The translations under genes were made by a program, and so were the position numbers. A stretch of DNA of 64,000 bases from Pseudolabrys sp963742345 (lineage in GTDB: Bacteria > Pseudomonadota > Alphaproteobacteria > Rhizobiales > Xanthobacteraceae): the NCBI GenBank assembly GCA_963742345.1, contig CAVULO010000006.1:62001-126000 (forward strand), in the 5' to 3' direction. Shown here piece after piece: positions 25,195 through 35,704 of the stretch (position 1 is the stretch's first letter; each line of letters begins with the position of its first letter). The notes beneath the pieces were generated by a model. That model was not told where the DNA came from, made no database searches, and worked only from the letters and a program-made list of their open reading frames with translations.

Positions 25195-28074
25195 TTAAGG
25201 TGCGTTTTTGCGGGAAATCCGAGGCGGGGCGCTGTGCTTTAGCTGATAGCGGCCTTTGCCGGATTTGCCTTCGTCGCTGACCGCGAACAACGCGATCAGT
25301 GCGCGCTTGATGGCGGCCTGCCGCGTCGGTGAATTAATTTGCGCGCCCATCAGGTCGGTCACGTAAAACACGTCCACTACACGTTCGCCGAAGGTGGCAA
25401 CGTGTGCCGATGCGATGTTGAGGTTGAGCTTGGAGAGCGTGGCGGTCAGCTCATACAAAAGCCCGGTACGGTCGAGGCCGGTGACCTCAACCATCGTATA
25501 GCGGTGGGACCACTGGTTATTGATAGTGACGGTCGGCTCCAGCGCAAAAGCGCGGATACGCCCTTTGGGTGGCGTCCGTTTGGCCACCACATCCGGCAGG
25601 CGCAGTTCACCGCGCAGGGCCTTTTCAATTGAGTCGGCAATGCGATTGGCGCGCCGCTCTTCGTCTTCAACGCGGTCGAATTCACGCGATAATGAAATGG
25701 TGTCGAGCGCACGGCCGTCGGTCGTCGTATAGATCTGCGCATCGACGATGTTGGCGCCGGTCATGGCGCAGGCGCCGGCAATGATCGACAGCAGCCAAGG
25801 ATGATCAGGCGCGAGCAATGTAAGCTCGGTCACAGCTCGATCGGGATCGAACGCAATCGATGTTGCGAGCCGTTTATCGGCGTCCTCCGTAGCGCGCACG
25901 AAATTGGCATGCACGATTTTGTGCGGTAGATCGACCTTGAGCCAATAGGCCGGATAGAGCTTCGCGACATAGGCCTCCAGGCGCTCGCGCGGCCAATCCT
26001 TCATCGCCTCGCGGAACTCGTTTTGCGCGATTGCTACGCGCTGAGCGCGGTTGACTTCCGAGAAACCGCCGGTGAGCACCGGCTCGGTCTCGTAGTAGAG
26101 CGTGCGGATGAGCTGCGCCTTCCAGCCGTTCCACACGCCGGGGCCGACGGCGCGGATGTCGGCGGTGGTGAGGATGGTCAGGAGCTTGAGCCGCTCGGCC
26201 GACTGTACCGTGGCGGCGAAGTTCTCGATGGTCTTGCGGTCGGAGAGGTCGCGCGACTGCGCGACGCTCGACATTACCAGGTGATTTTCGATCAGCCAGG
26301 CGACGGTCTCGGTGTCGGCAGCCGAGAAACCGAGCCGCGGGCAGAATCGCCTGGCCACCCGCGCACCGGCGATCGAATGATCCTCCGGCCGGCCTTTGGC
26401 GATATCGTGCAGAAAGAGCGTGACATAGATCACGCGACGATGCCGGGGCAAGATCTTGTGGATCAGCTCATTGGCAAGAGGCGTTTCATTGTTGCCGCCT
26501 CGTTCAATTTCGGCGAGCACGCCGATGCAGCGCAGCAGGTGCTCGTCAACCGTATAGTGATGATACATATTGAACTGCATCATTGCGACGATCTTGCCGA
26601 AGGCCGGCACGAAATGGCCAAGCACGCCAGCTTCGTTCATCCGTCGCAATACGGTTTCCGGATCGTTCTTCGAGGTGAGGATGTCGAGAAAGAGCTCGTT
26701 GGCTTCCTCGCTCTCGCGCAACTTGGCGTCGATCAGCTTGAGCGAGCGGGTGATCGCACGCATGGCATCGGGGTGGAACGCCAGATTGTGTTTCTGTGCG
26801 AGATGGAAGATGCGGATGAGGTTGACCGGGTCGCGCTTGAATACGTTGGCCTGCGCGAGCCGGATGCGATTCTTGTCGATGGTGAAGTCGTCGCTCTCGG
26901 CCAGTTTGCGCCGCTTGACCGGCCGCAATCGCGCCATCAAGCGGCTTAGCACTGGCACGCTCTTGGCGTGACTGTCTTCCAGCTCCGCGCACAGGATTGC
27001 AGTCAGGTCGCCGACGTCCTTGGCGATCAGAAAGTAATGCTTCATGAACCGCTCGACATCTTGCAGGCCGGGATGCTCTGTGTAGCCGAGCCGCACGGCG
27101 ATCTCGCGCTGTATGTCGAACGACAACCGCTCCTCGGCCCGCCCCATAAGGAAATGCATGTGGCAGCGCACCGACCAGAGAAAATCCTCGCAAGCGCGGA
27201 AGCGTTGGTACTCTTGCTTGTCGAATACGCCGCGCTTGATCAGCTCATCCGGCTCACGCACGCGATAAACGTATTTGGCGATCCAGAACAGCGTATGCAG
27301 ATCGCGTAAACCGCCCTTGCCGTCCTTGACGTTTGGCTCAACCAGATAGCGCGATTGCCCGCTACGGCGGACGCGATCTTCGCGCTCCGCGAGCTTGGCG
27401 GCGACGAATTCGGCGGCGGTGTTGCGCACGACCTCATTGTCGAAGCGCGTTTGCATCTCGTCGAATAATTTCTTGTCGCCGAACAGAAAGCGCGCTTCCA
27501 GGATGGCGGTACGGATTGTCATGTCCGCCTTTGCCTGACGGATACACTCGTCGACCGAACGAGTGGCGTGGCCGACCTTCAGCCCGGTATCCCACAGACA
27601 ATAGAGAATCGCTTCCGCGATCGACTCGCCCCACGCGGTTTGCTTGTAAGGCAGCAGGAACAGCAGATCGATATCGGACCCGGGCGCCTGCAAGCCGCGG
27701 CCGTAGCCGCCGGTGGCGATCACCGCCATACGTTCGGCCTCCGACGGATTTTGTGACGGGTACTGATCGCATGCAAATTCGAATAGAATGCGGATGATTT
27801 CGTCTTCCATCCGGCACAACCGCTCGGCGCATCGCCGGCCATGGCGGTCTTTCAATAACAACTGTTCGGCTTTGGCGCGGCCGTCGGCGAGGGCGACTTT
27901 GAGCCGTTGCGCCAGCGATGAACGCAACTCGCGCTCGCCGCCGGTGTGATCTTTGGTCAGTTTTTCGAGCTCAGCGGTAAGCGCGCGCGCGTCGATCAAA
28001 TCGTTCGAGCCGCGGGCGGGGCGTTCGGACGGCGGGCGTGCGTCGTGATCGAGGGCAAGCGAAGCCATGGCCAT
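25195..28074 (-). CDS. glnD: [protein-PII] uridylyltransferase/uridylyl-removing enzyme
   Basis: 959 residues, normal for the alphaproteobacterial enzyme. In order: nucleotidyltransferase domain (ATGGYGRGLQAPGSDIDLLF, with the GG-D-x-D metal site), the GlnE-like linker (residues about 200-480), an HD domain (FLHDIAKGRPEDHSIAG) that removes UMP, and two C-terminal ACT domains that bind glutamine. It senses nitrogen status and sets the uridylylation of GlnB/GlnK. An ATG at 28068 is an equal start. It follows PBP1A on the same strand and is divergent from an alcohol dehydrogenase. Confidence 0.97.
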   Translation of the reverse strand: MAMASLALDHDARPPSERPARGSNDLIDARALTAELEKLTKDHTGGERELRSSLAQRLKVALADGRAKAEQLLLKDRHGRRCAERLCRMEDEIIRILFEFACDQYPSQNPSEAERMAVIATGGYGRGLQAPGSDIDLLFLLPYKQTAWGESIAEAILYCLWDTGLKVGHATRSVDECIRQAKADMTIRTAILEARFLFGDKKLFDEMQTRFDNEVVRNTAAEFVAAKLAEREDRVRRSGQSRYLVEPNVKDGKGGLRDLHTLFWIAKYVYRVREPDELIKRGVFDKQEYQRFRACEDFLWSVRCHMHFLMGRAEERLSFDIQREIAVRLGYTEHPGLQDVERFMKHYFLIAKDVGDLTAILCAELEDSHAKSVPVLSRLMARLRPVKRRKLAESDDFTIDKNRIRLAQANVFKRDPVNLIRIFHLAQKHNLAFHPDAMRAITRSLKLIDAKLRESEEANELFLDILTSKNDPETVLRRMNEAGVLGHFVPAFGKIVAMMQFNMYHHYTVDEHLLRCIGVLAEIERGGNNETPLANELIHKILPRHRRVIYVTLFLHDIAKGRPEDHSIAGARVARRFCPRLGFSAADTETVAWLIENHLVMSSVAQSRDLSDRKTIENFAATVQSAERLKLLTILTTADIRAVGPGVWNGWKAQLIRTLYYETEPVLTGGFSEVNRAQRVAIAQNEFREAMKDWPRERLEAYVAKLYPAYWLKVDLPHKIVHANFVRATEDADKRLATSIAFDPDRAVTELTLLAPDHPWLLSIIAGACAMTGANIVDAQIYTTTDGRALDTISLSREFDRVEDEERRANRIADSIEKALRGELRLPDVVAKRTPPKGRIRAFALEPTVTINNQWSHRYTMVEVTGLDRTGLLYELTATLSKLNLNIASAHVATFGERVVDVFYVTDLMGAQINSPTRQAAIKRALIALFAVSDEGKSGKGRYQLKHSAPPRISRKNAP

Positions 28075-28244
28075 CCGATAGCGGAGGTGGGGCGCTAAGT
28101 CACCCGTCCGAGACAGATATTTCTGCGACCGCGTATTTCGAACGATTTAGAAGGTAATTTACGCAGGGCTGCCCGGCTGGTGACGGCCGGCGCGGAGTGT
28201 GGTTCGTTGTCAGGCAAATCCACGGGTCCGGGAGACAAACAACA

Positions 28245-29297
28245 ATGCGCATGTTCCAGGTCTGCGTTTGCGGTCAGCCGTTACAGCTCAATGAACAGCC
28301 CACGCCAAAGCCGACCGGCAGCGAGGTTCTGCTGAAGGTTTTGGCAGCCGGCGTTTGCCACAGCGATTTGCATCTGGCGGATGGCTGGTTCGATCTCGGT
28401 GGCGGCAAGCGAATGAGTCTTGCCGACCGCGGCATGAAGCTGCCGGTGACGCTTGGCCACGAGAATGTCGGCGAGGTGGTGGCGTTTGGCCCCGATGTAA
28501 AGGGCGTCAAAGTCGGCGACCGCCGGCTAGCACATCCGTGGATCGGCTGCGGCACTTGCGGTCCCTGCCGGCGGGGCGATGAAAATCTCTGCCGCGCCAT
28601 GCGCAGCCTCGGGGTGTTTTCGGACGGCGGCTATGCCGACTATCTGATGGTGCCGCATCCGCGCTACCTGTTCGACATCGGCGACCTTCCGCCGGACCGC
28701 GCAGCTCCACTCGCTTGCTCGGGCGTCACCACCTTCGGTGCTTTGAAAAAAATCCCGACGCTGACGAGCGAGCCGACGGTGATTATCGGTGCCGGGGGGC
28801 TCGGGCTCATGTGTCTCGCTTTGCACAAGGCGATGGGCGGCCACAGCGCCATCGTGGTCGACATCGATCCGGTAAAACGTGATGCCGCCAAGAAAGCGGG
28901 GGCGGTCGCGGTGATCGACGGTGGCGCGGCCGACGCCTCGCAGAAAATCATCGACATGACGAAGGGCGGAGCGTGGGGGGTGATCGATCTGGTCGGCTCG
29001 TCGCAAAGTGCGCGGGTCGGGTACGACAGTCTGATCAAGGGTGGCAAATACGTCATCGTTGGGCTTTACGGCGGCGATCTCACGGTGTCGTTGCCGCCGA
29101 TCCCCATGCGGGCGGTTACCATTCAGGGATCGTATGTCGGCAGCCTGCCGGAGATGAAGGAACTCATCGATCTCGTGCGTCGTACCGGAGTGCCGCCCGT
29201 GCCCGTTGCGACAAGGCCGCTGAGCGATGTGAACGCGGTGATGGAGGAGCTCCGCGCCGGCAAAGTAATCGGCCGCGTAGTGCTGACGCCGGCTTAA
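28245..29297 (+). CDS. zinc-dependent alcohol dehydrogenase
   Basis: 350 residues from the ATG at 28245 (GGGAGA 9 bases upstream). Medium-chain fold: catalytic zinc ligands in GVCHSDLH, the conserved GHENVGEV and a distal Cys in LACSGVTT. The structural zinc loop CGTCGPCRRGDENLC has four cysteines. The Rossmann motif is VIIGAGGLGLM. A later VVDIDPVKRDAAKKAGA with Asp after the second strand suggests NAD rather than NADP. It is divergent from glnD with a 170-base gap. The substrate is unknown. Confidence 0.92.
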   Translation: MRMFQVCVCGQPLQLNEQPTPKPTGSEVLLKVLAAGVCHSDLHLADGWFDLGGGKRMSLADRGMKLPVTLGHENVGEVVAFGPDVKGVKVGDRRLAHPWIGCGTCGPCRRGDENLCRAMRSLGVFSDGGYADYLMVPHPRYLFDIGDLPPDRAAPLACSGVTTFGALKKIPTLTSEPTVIIGAGGLGLMCLALHKAMGGHSAIVVDIDPVKRDAAKKAGAVAVIDGGAADASQKIIDMTKGGAWGVIDLVGSSQSARVGYDSLIKGGKYVIVGLYGGDLTVSLPPIPMRAVTIQGSYVGSLPEMKELIDLVRRTGVPPVPVATRPLSDVNAVMEELRAGKVIGRVVLTPA

Positions 29298-29397
29298 AGG
29301 AGACCGTCATGGAACGCGCTGCGTGACGTGCCGCGCCTTTAGCGGCGACGATCTGCTATGTGCTGCGGCGGCTTGCGCGGCACATAGCAAAGTGGTC

Positions 29398-30207
29398 ATG
29401 TCGCCGCGCAAAATGTCTCCCGATTTATATTTCGCGCTCACGCTGATCGTCAAAATGGCCGTCACAGCTGGCTTTGTGCTGGCGGCGACGGTGACCGCCG
29501 AGCGCGTTGGTCCACTGATCGGGGGCTTGGTGGCAACGCTGCCGATCGGTGCCGGACCGGTCTACGTTTTCCTGGCCCTCGATCACGATGCGCATTTTAT
29601 TGCGCAAAGCGCGGTTGCAAGCCTCGCCATCAACGCCGTGAATGTGATCTTTGCGATGACTTATGCGTTGCTGGCGCAGACACGTTCTCGCGCAGTCAGT
29701 ATGGCTCTGGCGTGCATAGCCTGGCTTGTCCTCGCCAGCGGTGTCCTTGCGATCCACTGGACGTTTATCTGCGTGATGGTGGCAAACGTTGTCGTCTTAG
29801 GTGTGAGTCTGTGGCTGGCGCGGCCACTGCGTCATGTGCGAGTTGCAGGCTTCCGCACCCGATGGACCGATCTCGCATTGCGCGCCGCGCTGGTCGCGTC
29901 GTTGGTCGGGGTTGTCGTAACCTTCAGCTTTCAGCTCGGCCCGGGCGGCAGTGGCATTCTCGCGGTATTTCCGGTGGTGTTGCTCAGCATCATGTTCATC
30001 CTGCACGACCGTGTCGGTGGCCCGGGGTCGGCCGCGGTGCTGGCCAATGCCGTGCTGGGCCTGGTCGGTTTTGCCTTTGCTTGTACGGTACTGCATTTTT
30101 CTGCCGATGCCTTTGGTTCGGCCATCGGCTTAACTCTTGCGCTTGTCACTTCGGTCGGGTGGAGCCTGGCTGTGCTGCTTGCGCGCCGCCACGGTGTTGC
30201 GGTGTAG
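29398..30207 (+). CDS. integral membrane protein of unknown function, first of a tandem pair
   Basis: 269 residues from the ATG at 29398, with about eight hydrophobic segments and no soluble domain. It shares a clear pattern with the next gene: ER-GP--G-L-A-LP, then LAL(D/E)H and FIAQSAV-SL--NA near residues 35-90, and a GxxxVFxFFPVxxxSxxxILHxRxGGP-like stretch in the second half. The pair therefore arose by tandem duplication. The upstream ATG at 29323 would add a polar 25-residue leader and is less likely. No characterised family is recognised. The preceding alcohol dehydrogenase may share its transcript. Confidence 0.75.
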   Translation: MSPRKMSPDLYFALTLIVKMAVTAGFVLAATVTAERVGPLIGGLVATLPIGAGPVYVFLALDHDAHFIAQSAVASLAINAVNVIFAMTYALLAQTRSRAVSMALACIAWLVLASGVLAIHWTFICVMVANVVVLGVSLWLARPLRHVRVAGFRTRWTDLALRAALVASLVGVVVTFSFQLGPGGSGILAVFPVVLLSIMFILHDRVGGPGSAAVLANAVLGLVGFAFACTVLHFSADAFGSAIGLTLALVTSVGWSLAVLLARRHGVAV

Positions 30208-30212
30208 CGCCA

Positions 30213-31007
30213 ATGGCGATGTTTCTGATCGGACTTCTGCTCAAAATCGCCATGACCGCGACGATTGTGGTGGCGGCCTCGGTGGTGGTCGAGCGTAGCG
30301 GGCCGTTCGTTGGCTCGCTCATCGCCTCGCTACCGACTGCCGGGGGCGCGGCCATGATCATTCTCGCGCTCGAGCACCCGCCCGAATTCATAGCCCAGAG
30401 TGCGGTCGGCAGTCTGATCGCAAATGCAGCTTGCGCGCTATTTGCGCTCAGCTATGCCGCGCTGGCGCAGAAGCACTCGTTGCGGCTCAGCCTCGGGGGC
30501 GCATTCCTGGTCTGGCTTGCCTCCGTGTTCTTCTTGCGGCTGGTGGACTGGAGCGCAACAGGCGCAGTCTTACTGAACGCAGCCGTCTATCCGGTTGCGA
30601 TTCTTGCCGCCAGCCGTTTTCGTATTACAGGCGCCGTCAAGCGTGTCGCGCTCTCCGGTGCCGATCTTGCCTGGCGCGCCGGGGTGGTGACGCTCTGCGT
30701 GATCCTCGTCACCGCGGCCAGTAGCTCGATCGGCTCGTATTTCTCGGGTGTCTTCGCCTTTTTTCCGGTGGCAATGGGTTCGTTCTTTATCATTTTGCAC
30801 CCGCGCATTGGTGGGCCAGCGGCGGCCAGCGTCGCTGCGCACGTGCTTACCCCGCTGATCGGGCTGGGCCTGGGTCTGCTCGCCGTCCATCTGTTGGCGA
30901 ACTCGATCGGAGTGTGGTGGTCGTATGCGATCGGCTTGTCGATAGGGCTCGCCTGGAATGCGCTGCTCTGGTTTGTGCAGAATTGGCGACAGCAAAATGC
31001 AGCCTAG
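30213..31007 (+). CDS. integral membrane protein of unknown function, second of a tandem pair
   Basis: 264 residues, about eight hydrophobic segments, starting 6 bases after the previous stop. Conserved patches shared with its neighbour include VVERSGPFVGSLIASLPTAGG, PEFIAQSAVGSLIANA and FAFFPVAMGSFFIILHPRIG. The LPTxxG and HPRIGGP motifs repeat at comparable depths, which suggests a two-repeat transporter-like fold, but this is inference. The two could form a heterodimer. Its stop overlaps the convergent monooxygenase gene by 4 bases. Confidence 0.75.
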   Translation: MAMFLIGLLLKIAMTATIVVAASVVVERSGPFVGSLIASLPTAGGAAMIILALEHPPEFIAQSAVGSLIANAACALFALSYAALAQKHSLRLSLGGAFLVWLASVFFLRLVDWSATGAVLLNAAVYPVAILAASRFRITGAVKRVALSGADLAWRAGVVTLCVILVTAASSSIGSYFSGVFAFFPVAMGSFFIILHPRIGGPAAASVAAHVLTPLIGLGLGLLAVHLLANSIGVWWSYAIGLSIGLAWNALLWFVQNWRQQNAA

Positions 31008-32773
31008 TGCAACAGGCCAAGCTCCAACGCCTTGATCTGCAGCGCCAGATAGCGCGAGAAAATCCGGCATTGCGCAAGGCTTCCCGCAGTGAACCAAAGC
31101 CCCGGCTGTCCAGTGCGCCGCCACATGTTGCGCAGTTCCCCGCCGTCGTCGAATCCCCAGACCGGCCCGATACGGTCTGCGATCTCGTCGCCGAGGTAGA
31201 GCCGGGCGGTTTCCTGCTGATTTTTGTAACCGGTCGCCAGCACCAATAAGTCCGCCGGTATAACGCGTCCGTCGCGCAGCCGTGCGCCCTCGGCGACGAA
31301 GCTTTCAATGTCTGAAAATTGGACAAGGCCGATGGCGCCGGAAATGATCAATTCAGAACAGCCGACGTTGAAATAATAGCCACCGCCGCGGCGCAGATAC
31401 ATCATCTGGAAGCCGGTGTCGTCTTCACCGAAATGCAGGCGAAAGCCCCGCTTTTCGAGCCTCTCCAGCAGCGCCTTGTCCACCTCGCGACCTTTGGCGG
31501 TTGAAAGCTGATAAGAGCGTTGCAGTACCGGATAAGGAAACGAAGTCGCCAGCAAGTCACAATCCTCAAACGGGATACCTTCCGAATAAATTGCGTAGAC
31601 GCTCTGCGCCTCTTTCAGGCTCACCACATAAGTCTTGCTGCGCTGAATGATCGTGACATTCGCGCCATGGGAGCAAAGCTCCTGGGCGACGTCGTGGCCG
31701 CTCGTGCCGGTGCCAAGCACGAGAGCGTTGCGGCCTTTCCATTTTTTGGCATCCTTGAAATCGCCGGAATGCACTTGCGTGCCGGCAAATGTGCAGAGAC
31801 CGGGCAGGTCGGGCGTATAGGGAATACTGCTCACGCCGGTCGCAAAAATCAGGTGACGCGGGCGCATGACGCGTTCGGTTCCATCGGCACGACGGAGCGT
31901 GACGCGCCACTCCCGGCGTTTTTCGTCATAACTTCCGGCGACAAGCTCGGTCGCAGTCCAGAAACTCAACTCCATCGCTTCGACGTAGGACTCGAACCAA
32001 TTTGCGAGCTTGTCCTTTGGAATGTAGACGGGAAAGGTCGGCGGGAACGGCAGATAGGGCAGGTGATTGACGTGCACTTCATTGTGCAATGTCAGCGAAT
32101 GGTATCGCTTGCGCCAATTATCGCCGATGCGTGCGTGACGATCTACGATCAGCGCATCGATACCGAGCTGATGCAGACGCGCGGCGATCGACAGCCCGGC
32201 TTGTCCGCCCCCGACTACGAGCACAGTGGGGTCGTGGTCAGCGAAAGCGCGCGCTTTCGCAAGGCGGTCGCTCCAGTTCTCGGCGCCGAAGTCGCGCGTG
32301 CTTTCGTCTGCCTGTGCCGCGCGTTTCTTGAACTCCTCCTCGTGTCCTTCGAGTTCTTCCAATGTTGTGGCGACAGTCCATGCGTGCAGCCGCGACGGCA
32401 TTTGAGGATCGGGAACGAGACGTACGACGCCGGCACAGCGGCCGAATGCGGTCTCGAACTCAAACAGGGCCTCGATATTTTGCGTTCCGGCTCGCGTCAC
32501 CCAGCGCGGGGGCGTTCGCTTGGCCGGAAAATGAAAGTTTTTCGGCTTTGCGCGTGAGAGCCTCTCGCGCAGCATTGCTTCGATTGCGGGCCGGCCAGAC
32601 AGGGTCTGGATGTTCCACGTGAACGCCAGAACGTCGCGCCAAAGCCCGTCTGTTAAAAATAGTTTGCCTACCGCGGCCGCGTCTTGCGCCTGCAACGCCG
32701 ACTCGAAACTCTCAAGCCAGCGTTGCGTATCCGCCGGTGCCGTCGCCTGCTTCCTGTCCGCAATATTCATCAT
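31004..32773 (-). CDS. flavin-containing monooxygenase with N-terminal NTF2/SnoaL-like domain
   Basis: 589 residues. Residues about 10-150 resemble a SnoaL/NTF2-like cone (RWLESFESALQAQDAAAVGKLF, WRDVLAFTWNIQTLSG). Residues 180-589 are a YUCCA/FMO-type enzyme: FAD site VVGGGQAGLSIAARL, NADP site VLGTGTSGHDVAQEL, the FMO fingerprint FAGTQVHSGDF, and the late LATGYKNQ motif. It should hydroxylate or oxygenate a small N-, S- or carbonyl substrate with NADPH and O2. It lies just downstream of mutS on the same strand, which looks like chance rather than function. Confidence 0.92.
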   Translation of the reverse strand: MMNIADRKQATAPADTQRWLESFESALQAQDAAAVGKLFLTDGLWRDVLAFTWNIQTLSGRPAIEAMLRERLSRAKPKNFHFPAKRTPPRWVTRAGTQNIEALFEFETAFGRCAGVVRLVPDPQMPSRLHAWTVATTLEELEGHEEEFKKRAAQADESTRDFGAENWSDRLAKARAFADHDPTVLVVGGGQAGLSIAARLHQLGIDALIVDRHARIGDNWRKRYHSLTLHNEVHVNHLPYLPFPPTFPVYIPKDKLANWFESYVEAMELSFWTATELVAGSYDEKRREWRVTLRRADGTERVMRPRHLIFATGVSSIPYTPDLPGLCTFAGTQVHSGDFKDAKKWKGRNALVLGTGTSGHDVAQELCSHGANVTIIQRSKTYVVSLKEAQSVYAIYSEGIPFEDCDLLATSFPYPVLQRSYQLSTAKGREVDKALLERLEKRGFRLHFGEDDTGFQMMYLRRGGGYYFNVGCSELIISGAIGLVQFSDIESFVAEGARLRDGRVIPADLLVLATGYKNQQETARLYLGDEIADRIGPVWGFDDGGELRNMWRRTGQPGLWFTAGSLAQCRIFSRYLALQIKALELGLLH

Positions 32774-32818
32774 GGACTTTGTTCAACCGGGAACCCAGGG
32801 CACCAAGTTCCACATATT

Positions 32819-35561
32819 TCAGCTCTTACGCGTCTCCGCCAGCTTCGCTTTTAGCACATAGAGTGCTTCCATCGCTTCGCGAGGCGACAGGTCATCGGGG
32901 TTGAGCGCAGAAAGGGCGATGGCCAGGAGCTCTTCGCTCGATTGCGGCATTTCGTGCGGTGGCTTGGAAGATACGGCGAACAGCGGCAGGTCTTCAAAGC
33001 CTTTCGGCGCGGCTCGGTCTTCCTGCTCGAGTTTGGCTAGCACCACTTTGGCACGTTCGATCACGCTTGCCGGCAGGCCCGCGAGTTTTGCTACCTGAAT
33101 GCCGTAGGAGCGGTCGGCGGCGCCGGCCACGACTTCATGCAGGAATACGACCTCGCCCTGCCATTCCTTCACTCGCACCGTCGCGTTGTAAAGCCGGTCG
33201 AGCCGGCCGGCGAGCGCGGTCAGCTCGTGGAAATGGGTTGCAAATAACGCGCGGCATTTGTTGACGGCATGCAAATGCTCGACTGTTGCCCAGGCGATCG
33301 ATAATCCGTCGAAGGTCGCTGTGCCGCGGCCGATTTCGTCAAGGATGACGAGCGCGCGCTCGCCCGCCTGATTGAGAATGGCGGCGGTTTCCACCATTTC
33401 GACCATGAAGGTTGAACGCCCGCGGGCGAGATCGTCGGCGGCGCCGACGCGCGAGAAAAGCCGGTCGACAATCCCGATATGCGCGTGCTTTGCCGGAACG
33501 AAGCTGCCCATCTGCGCCAGAATCGCGACGAGTGCGTTTTGTCTGAGAAATGTGGACTTTCCCGCCATGTTGGGGCCGGTGAGCAACCAGATGCGGCCCG
33601 CATCCGCTTCCTGCGGCGGCGACAGATCGCAATCATTGGCAACAAAAGGCGTGCCGTCGCGCGATAAGGCTTGCTCCACGACCGGATGTCGGCCGCCTTC
33701 GATGACGAAAGCATGGCTATCGTCGACCTGAGGCCGTGCGTAGTCACGCTCGGTAGCAAGTTGAGCAAGCGCACTGGCCACATCGAGACGAGCAAGTGCC
33801 TCGGCACAATCCTTAATGTTGGTGCTCTCCGCGATCACGCTGGCCGTAAGCCGCTCGAAGATCTCCAGCTCCAATCCGAGCGCGCGCTCGGCGGCGCTGG
33901 CAATCTTTGCTTCGAGTTCGCCGAGGTCGGTAGTGGTAAAGCGAACCTGACCGGCGAGGGTCTGGCGGTGGATAAAGGTTGCGTTGAGCGGTGCCGCCAT
34001 CAGCCGCTCGCCGTGTTGGGCGGTGACTTCGACGAAATAGCCGAGCACGTTATTGTGCTTGATCTTGAGAATACGGATGCCCGTGTCCTCGGCGTAGCGC
34101 GCCTGCAAGCCCGCGATAACCCGGCGTGATTCATCGCGCAGTGCGCGCGTTTCATCGAGCGTTGAGTTGTAGCCCTCGCGCACGAAACCCCCATCGCGCT
34201 TGAAGGCGGGTAGTTCGGCCGCAAGCGCGGCGGCCAGTTCGGCGGCCAGCATGCCATCCGGTGTCCGGCAAGCTTGCATCGCGTCAGAGATTTCTGCCGG
34301 GGCGTCGTTGAGCGAGGTGAGGGTGCGCGCCAGTTCGGCCGCCGCCAGCACGCCGTCGCGAATAGCAGCAAGGTCGCGCGGGCCGCCACGGCCCACTGCC
34401 AATCGCGAAAGCGCGCGGGCCAGGTCGGGTGCTGTTTGCAGGCGCGACCGGGTTTCAACGCGTGCGGCTGTGTCCCTGACAAATGTCGCGACTGCGTCGA
34501 GTTCTATTGCCAATCTGCGCGGGATCGGTAAGCGGTGCCGCCAGACGTTGCGCCATCATCCGCGAGCCGGCAGCGGTCACGCTGCGGTCTATCGCGTCGA
34601 GCAGCGAGCCACGTCGGTCACCCGCGAGTGTGCGCATCAATTCGAGATTGCCGCGGGTGGCCTGGTCAATCGCCATGCTGGCACCTGCGCTCTCGTGCAA
34701 AGGCGGCGACAAGGGCGGGCGTTTTCCGATCTGCGTACGCTCGACATAGGTAACGCAGGCTGCGGCAGCCGTGAGCTCGAGCCGCGTGAGCGTACCGAAG
34801 GCCTCACTGGTCGCCACCGCGAAGAAGGAGGTCAGCCGCCGCTCGGCGGTCGCGGTGTCGAATACATCGCGTGCAAGCGGTGTTACCGCGGGAAGGGAGC
34901 GCCAATAACCTGCGAGATCGGCTTCGCTGAAAAGCCCGTCCGAAACGATGATTTCGCCGGGCTCAAGTCGCGCTATTTCGGCGGATAGCGACGCACGGTC
35001 GCATTCGGTCACACGAAATTCACCGGTGGAAATATCGATCCATGCGAGCGCGAAGTAAGTGTCCTCGCCGGCTGACGATAGTCGCGTACGCGCAACGGCA
35101 AGCAGATAGTTATTGCGGCTGGCGTCGAGCAGCGTGTCCTCGGTCAGCGTGCCCGGTGTCACGAGTCGTGTCACGTCGCGCCGCACCACGCTCTTGGCGC
35201 CGCGCTTGCGCGCTTCGGCCGGGTCCTCAAGTTGCTCGCACACCGCGACGCGATGGCCGAGTGCGATCAGGCGATGGAGATATTCGTCGGCGCGGACGAC
35301 AGGAACGCCGCAGAGCGGAACGTCTTTGCCGAGATATTTTCCGCGTTTGGTGAGCACGATGCCGAGCGCGCGCGACGCGATCTCGGCGTCCTCGAAGAAC
35401 ATCTCGTAGAAATCGCCCATCCGGTAGAAGAGCAGGCCGTCCGGATGGGCGGCCTTGATCTCGGCATACTGCGCCATCGCCGGCGTGACGCGCCCCTCGT
35501 CAGGCGGTGGAACGCCGGTTGCGTCGTTTTCAGGTGGGGCGATGGGTTGGGTGAGCGCCAT
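32819..35561 (-). pseudogene. mutS: DNA mismatch repair protein MutS, one frameshift
   Basis: Mismatch recognition ATPase. N-terminal YRMGDFYEMFFEDA holds the Phe-X-Glu that wedges into the mismatch. The C-terminal ATPase shows LLTGPNMAGKSTFLRQNAL, ILDEIGRGTATFDGLSIAW and ATHFHELTAL. Near 34518 an extra base separates LAAPLTDPAQ from the next frame (LAIELDAVATFVRDTAARVE). Total length is 3n+1, and the corrected protein is about 913 residues. The start is the ATG at 35561, shortly before the first conserved block. If the frameshift were real the strain would be a mutator, which would be of interest in view of the other indels here, but error is more likely. Confidence 0.92.
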
Positions 35562-35620
35562 GGGCAACGACGTTAGCAGATGGGCGCCAGGCTTCCACAG
35601 ACGGCGGGGCATGTCCGGTG

Positions 35621-35655
35621 CGTCATGCCCGGCTTTATGCCGGGCATCCACGACT
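35621..35655. repeat. intergenic hairpin repeat of the CGTCATGCCCGGC type
   Basis: CGTCATGCCCGGC, a TTTA loop, then TGCCGGGCATCCACG. A perfect 8-bp stem between the amidohydrolase 3' end and mutS. A related unit occurs inverted at 58572-58606. Confidence 0.7.
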
Positions 35656-35704
35656 TTCTTGCCCCTCAAGCCCGTGAACGGGACAGGCCGGCAGTAACGG
35701 CAGG

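Noticed and set aside
26023..26949. 308-codon plus-strand open frame inside glnD
   Set aside because: It is antisense to a fully conserved glnD with HD and ACT motifs and has no ribosome site.
31520..32557. 345-codon plus-strand open frame inside the flavin monooxygenase
   Set aside because: It is antisense to clear FAD and NADP motifs, typical of third-position GC bias.
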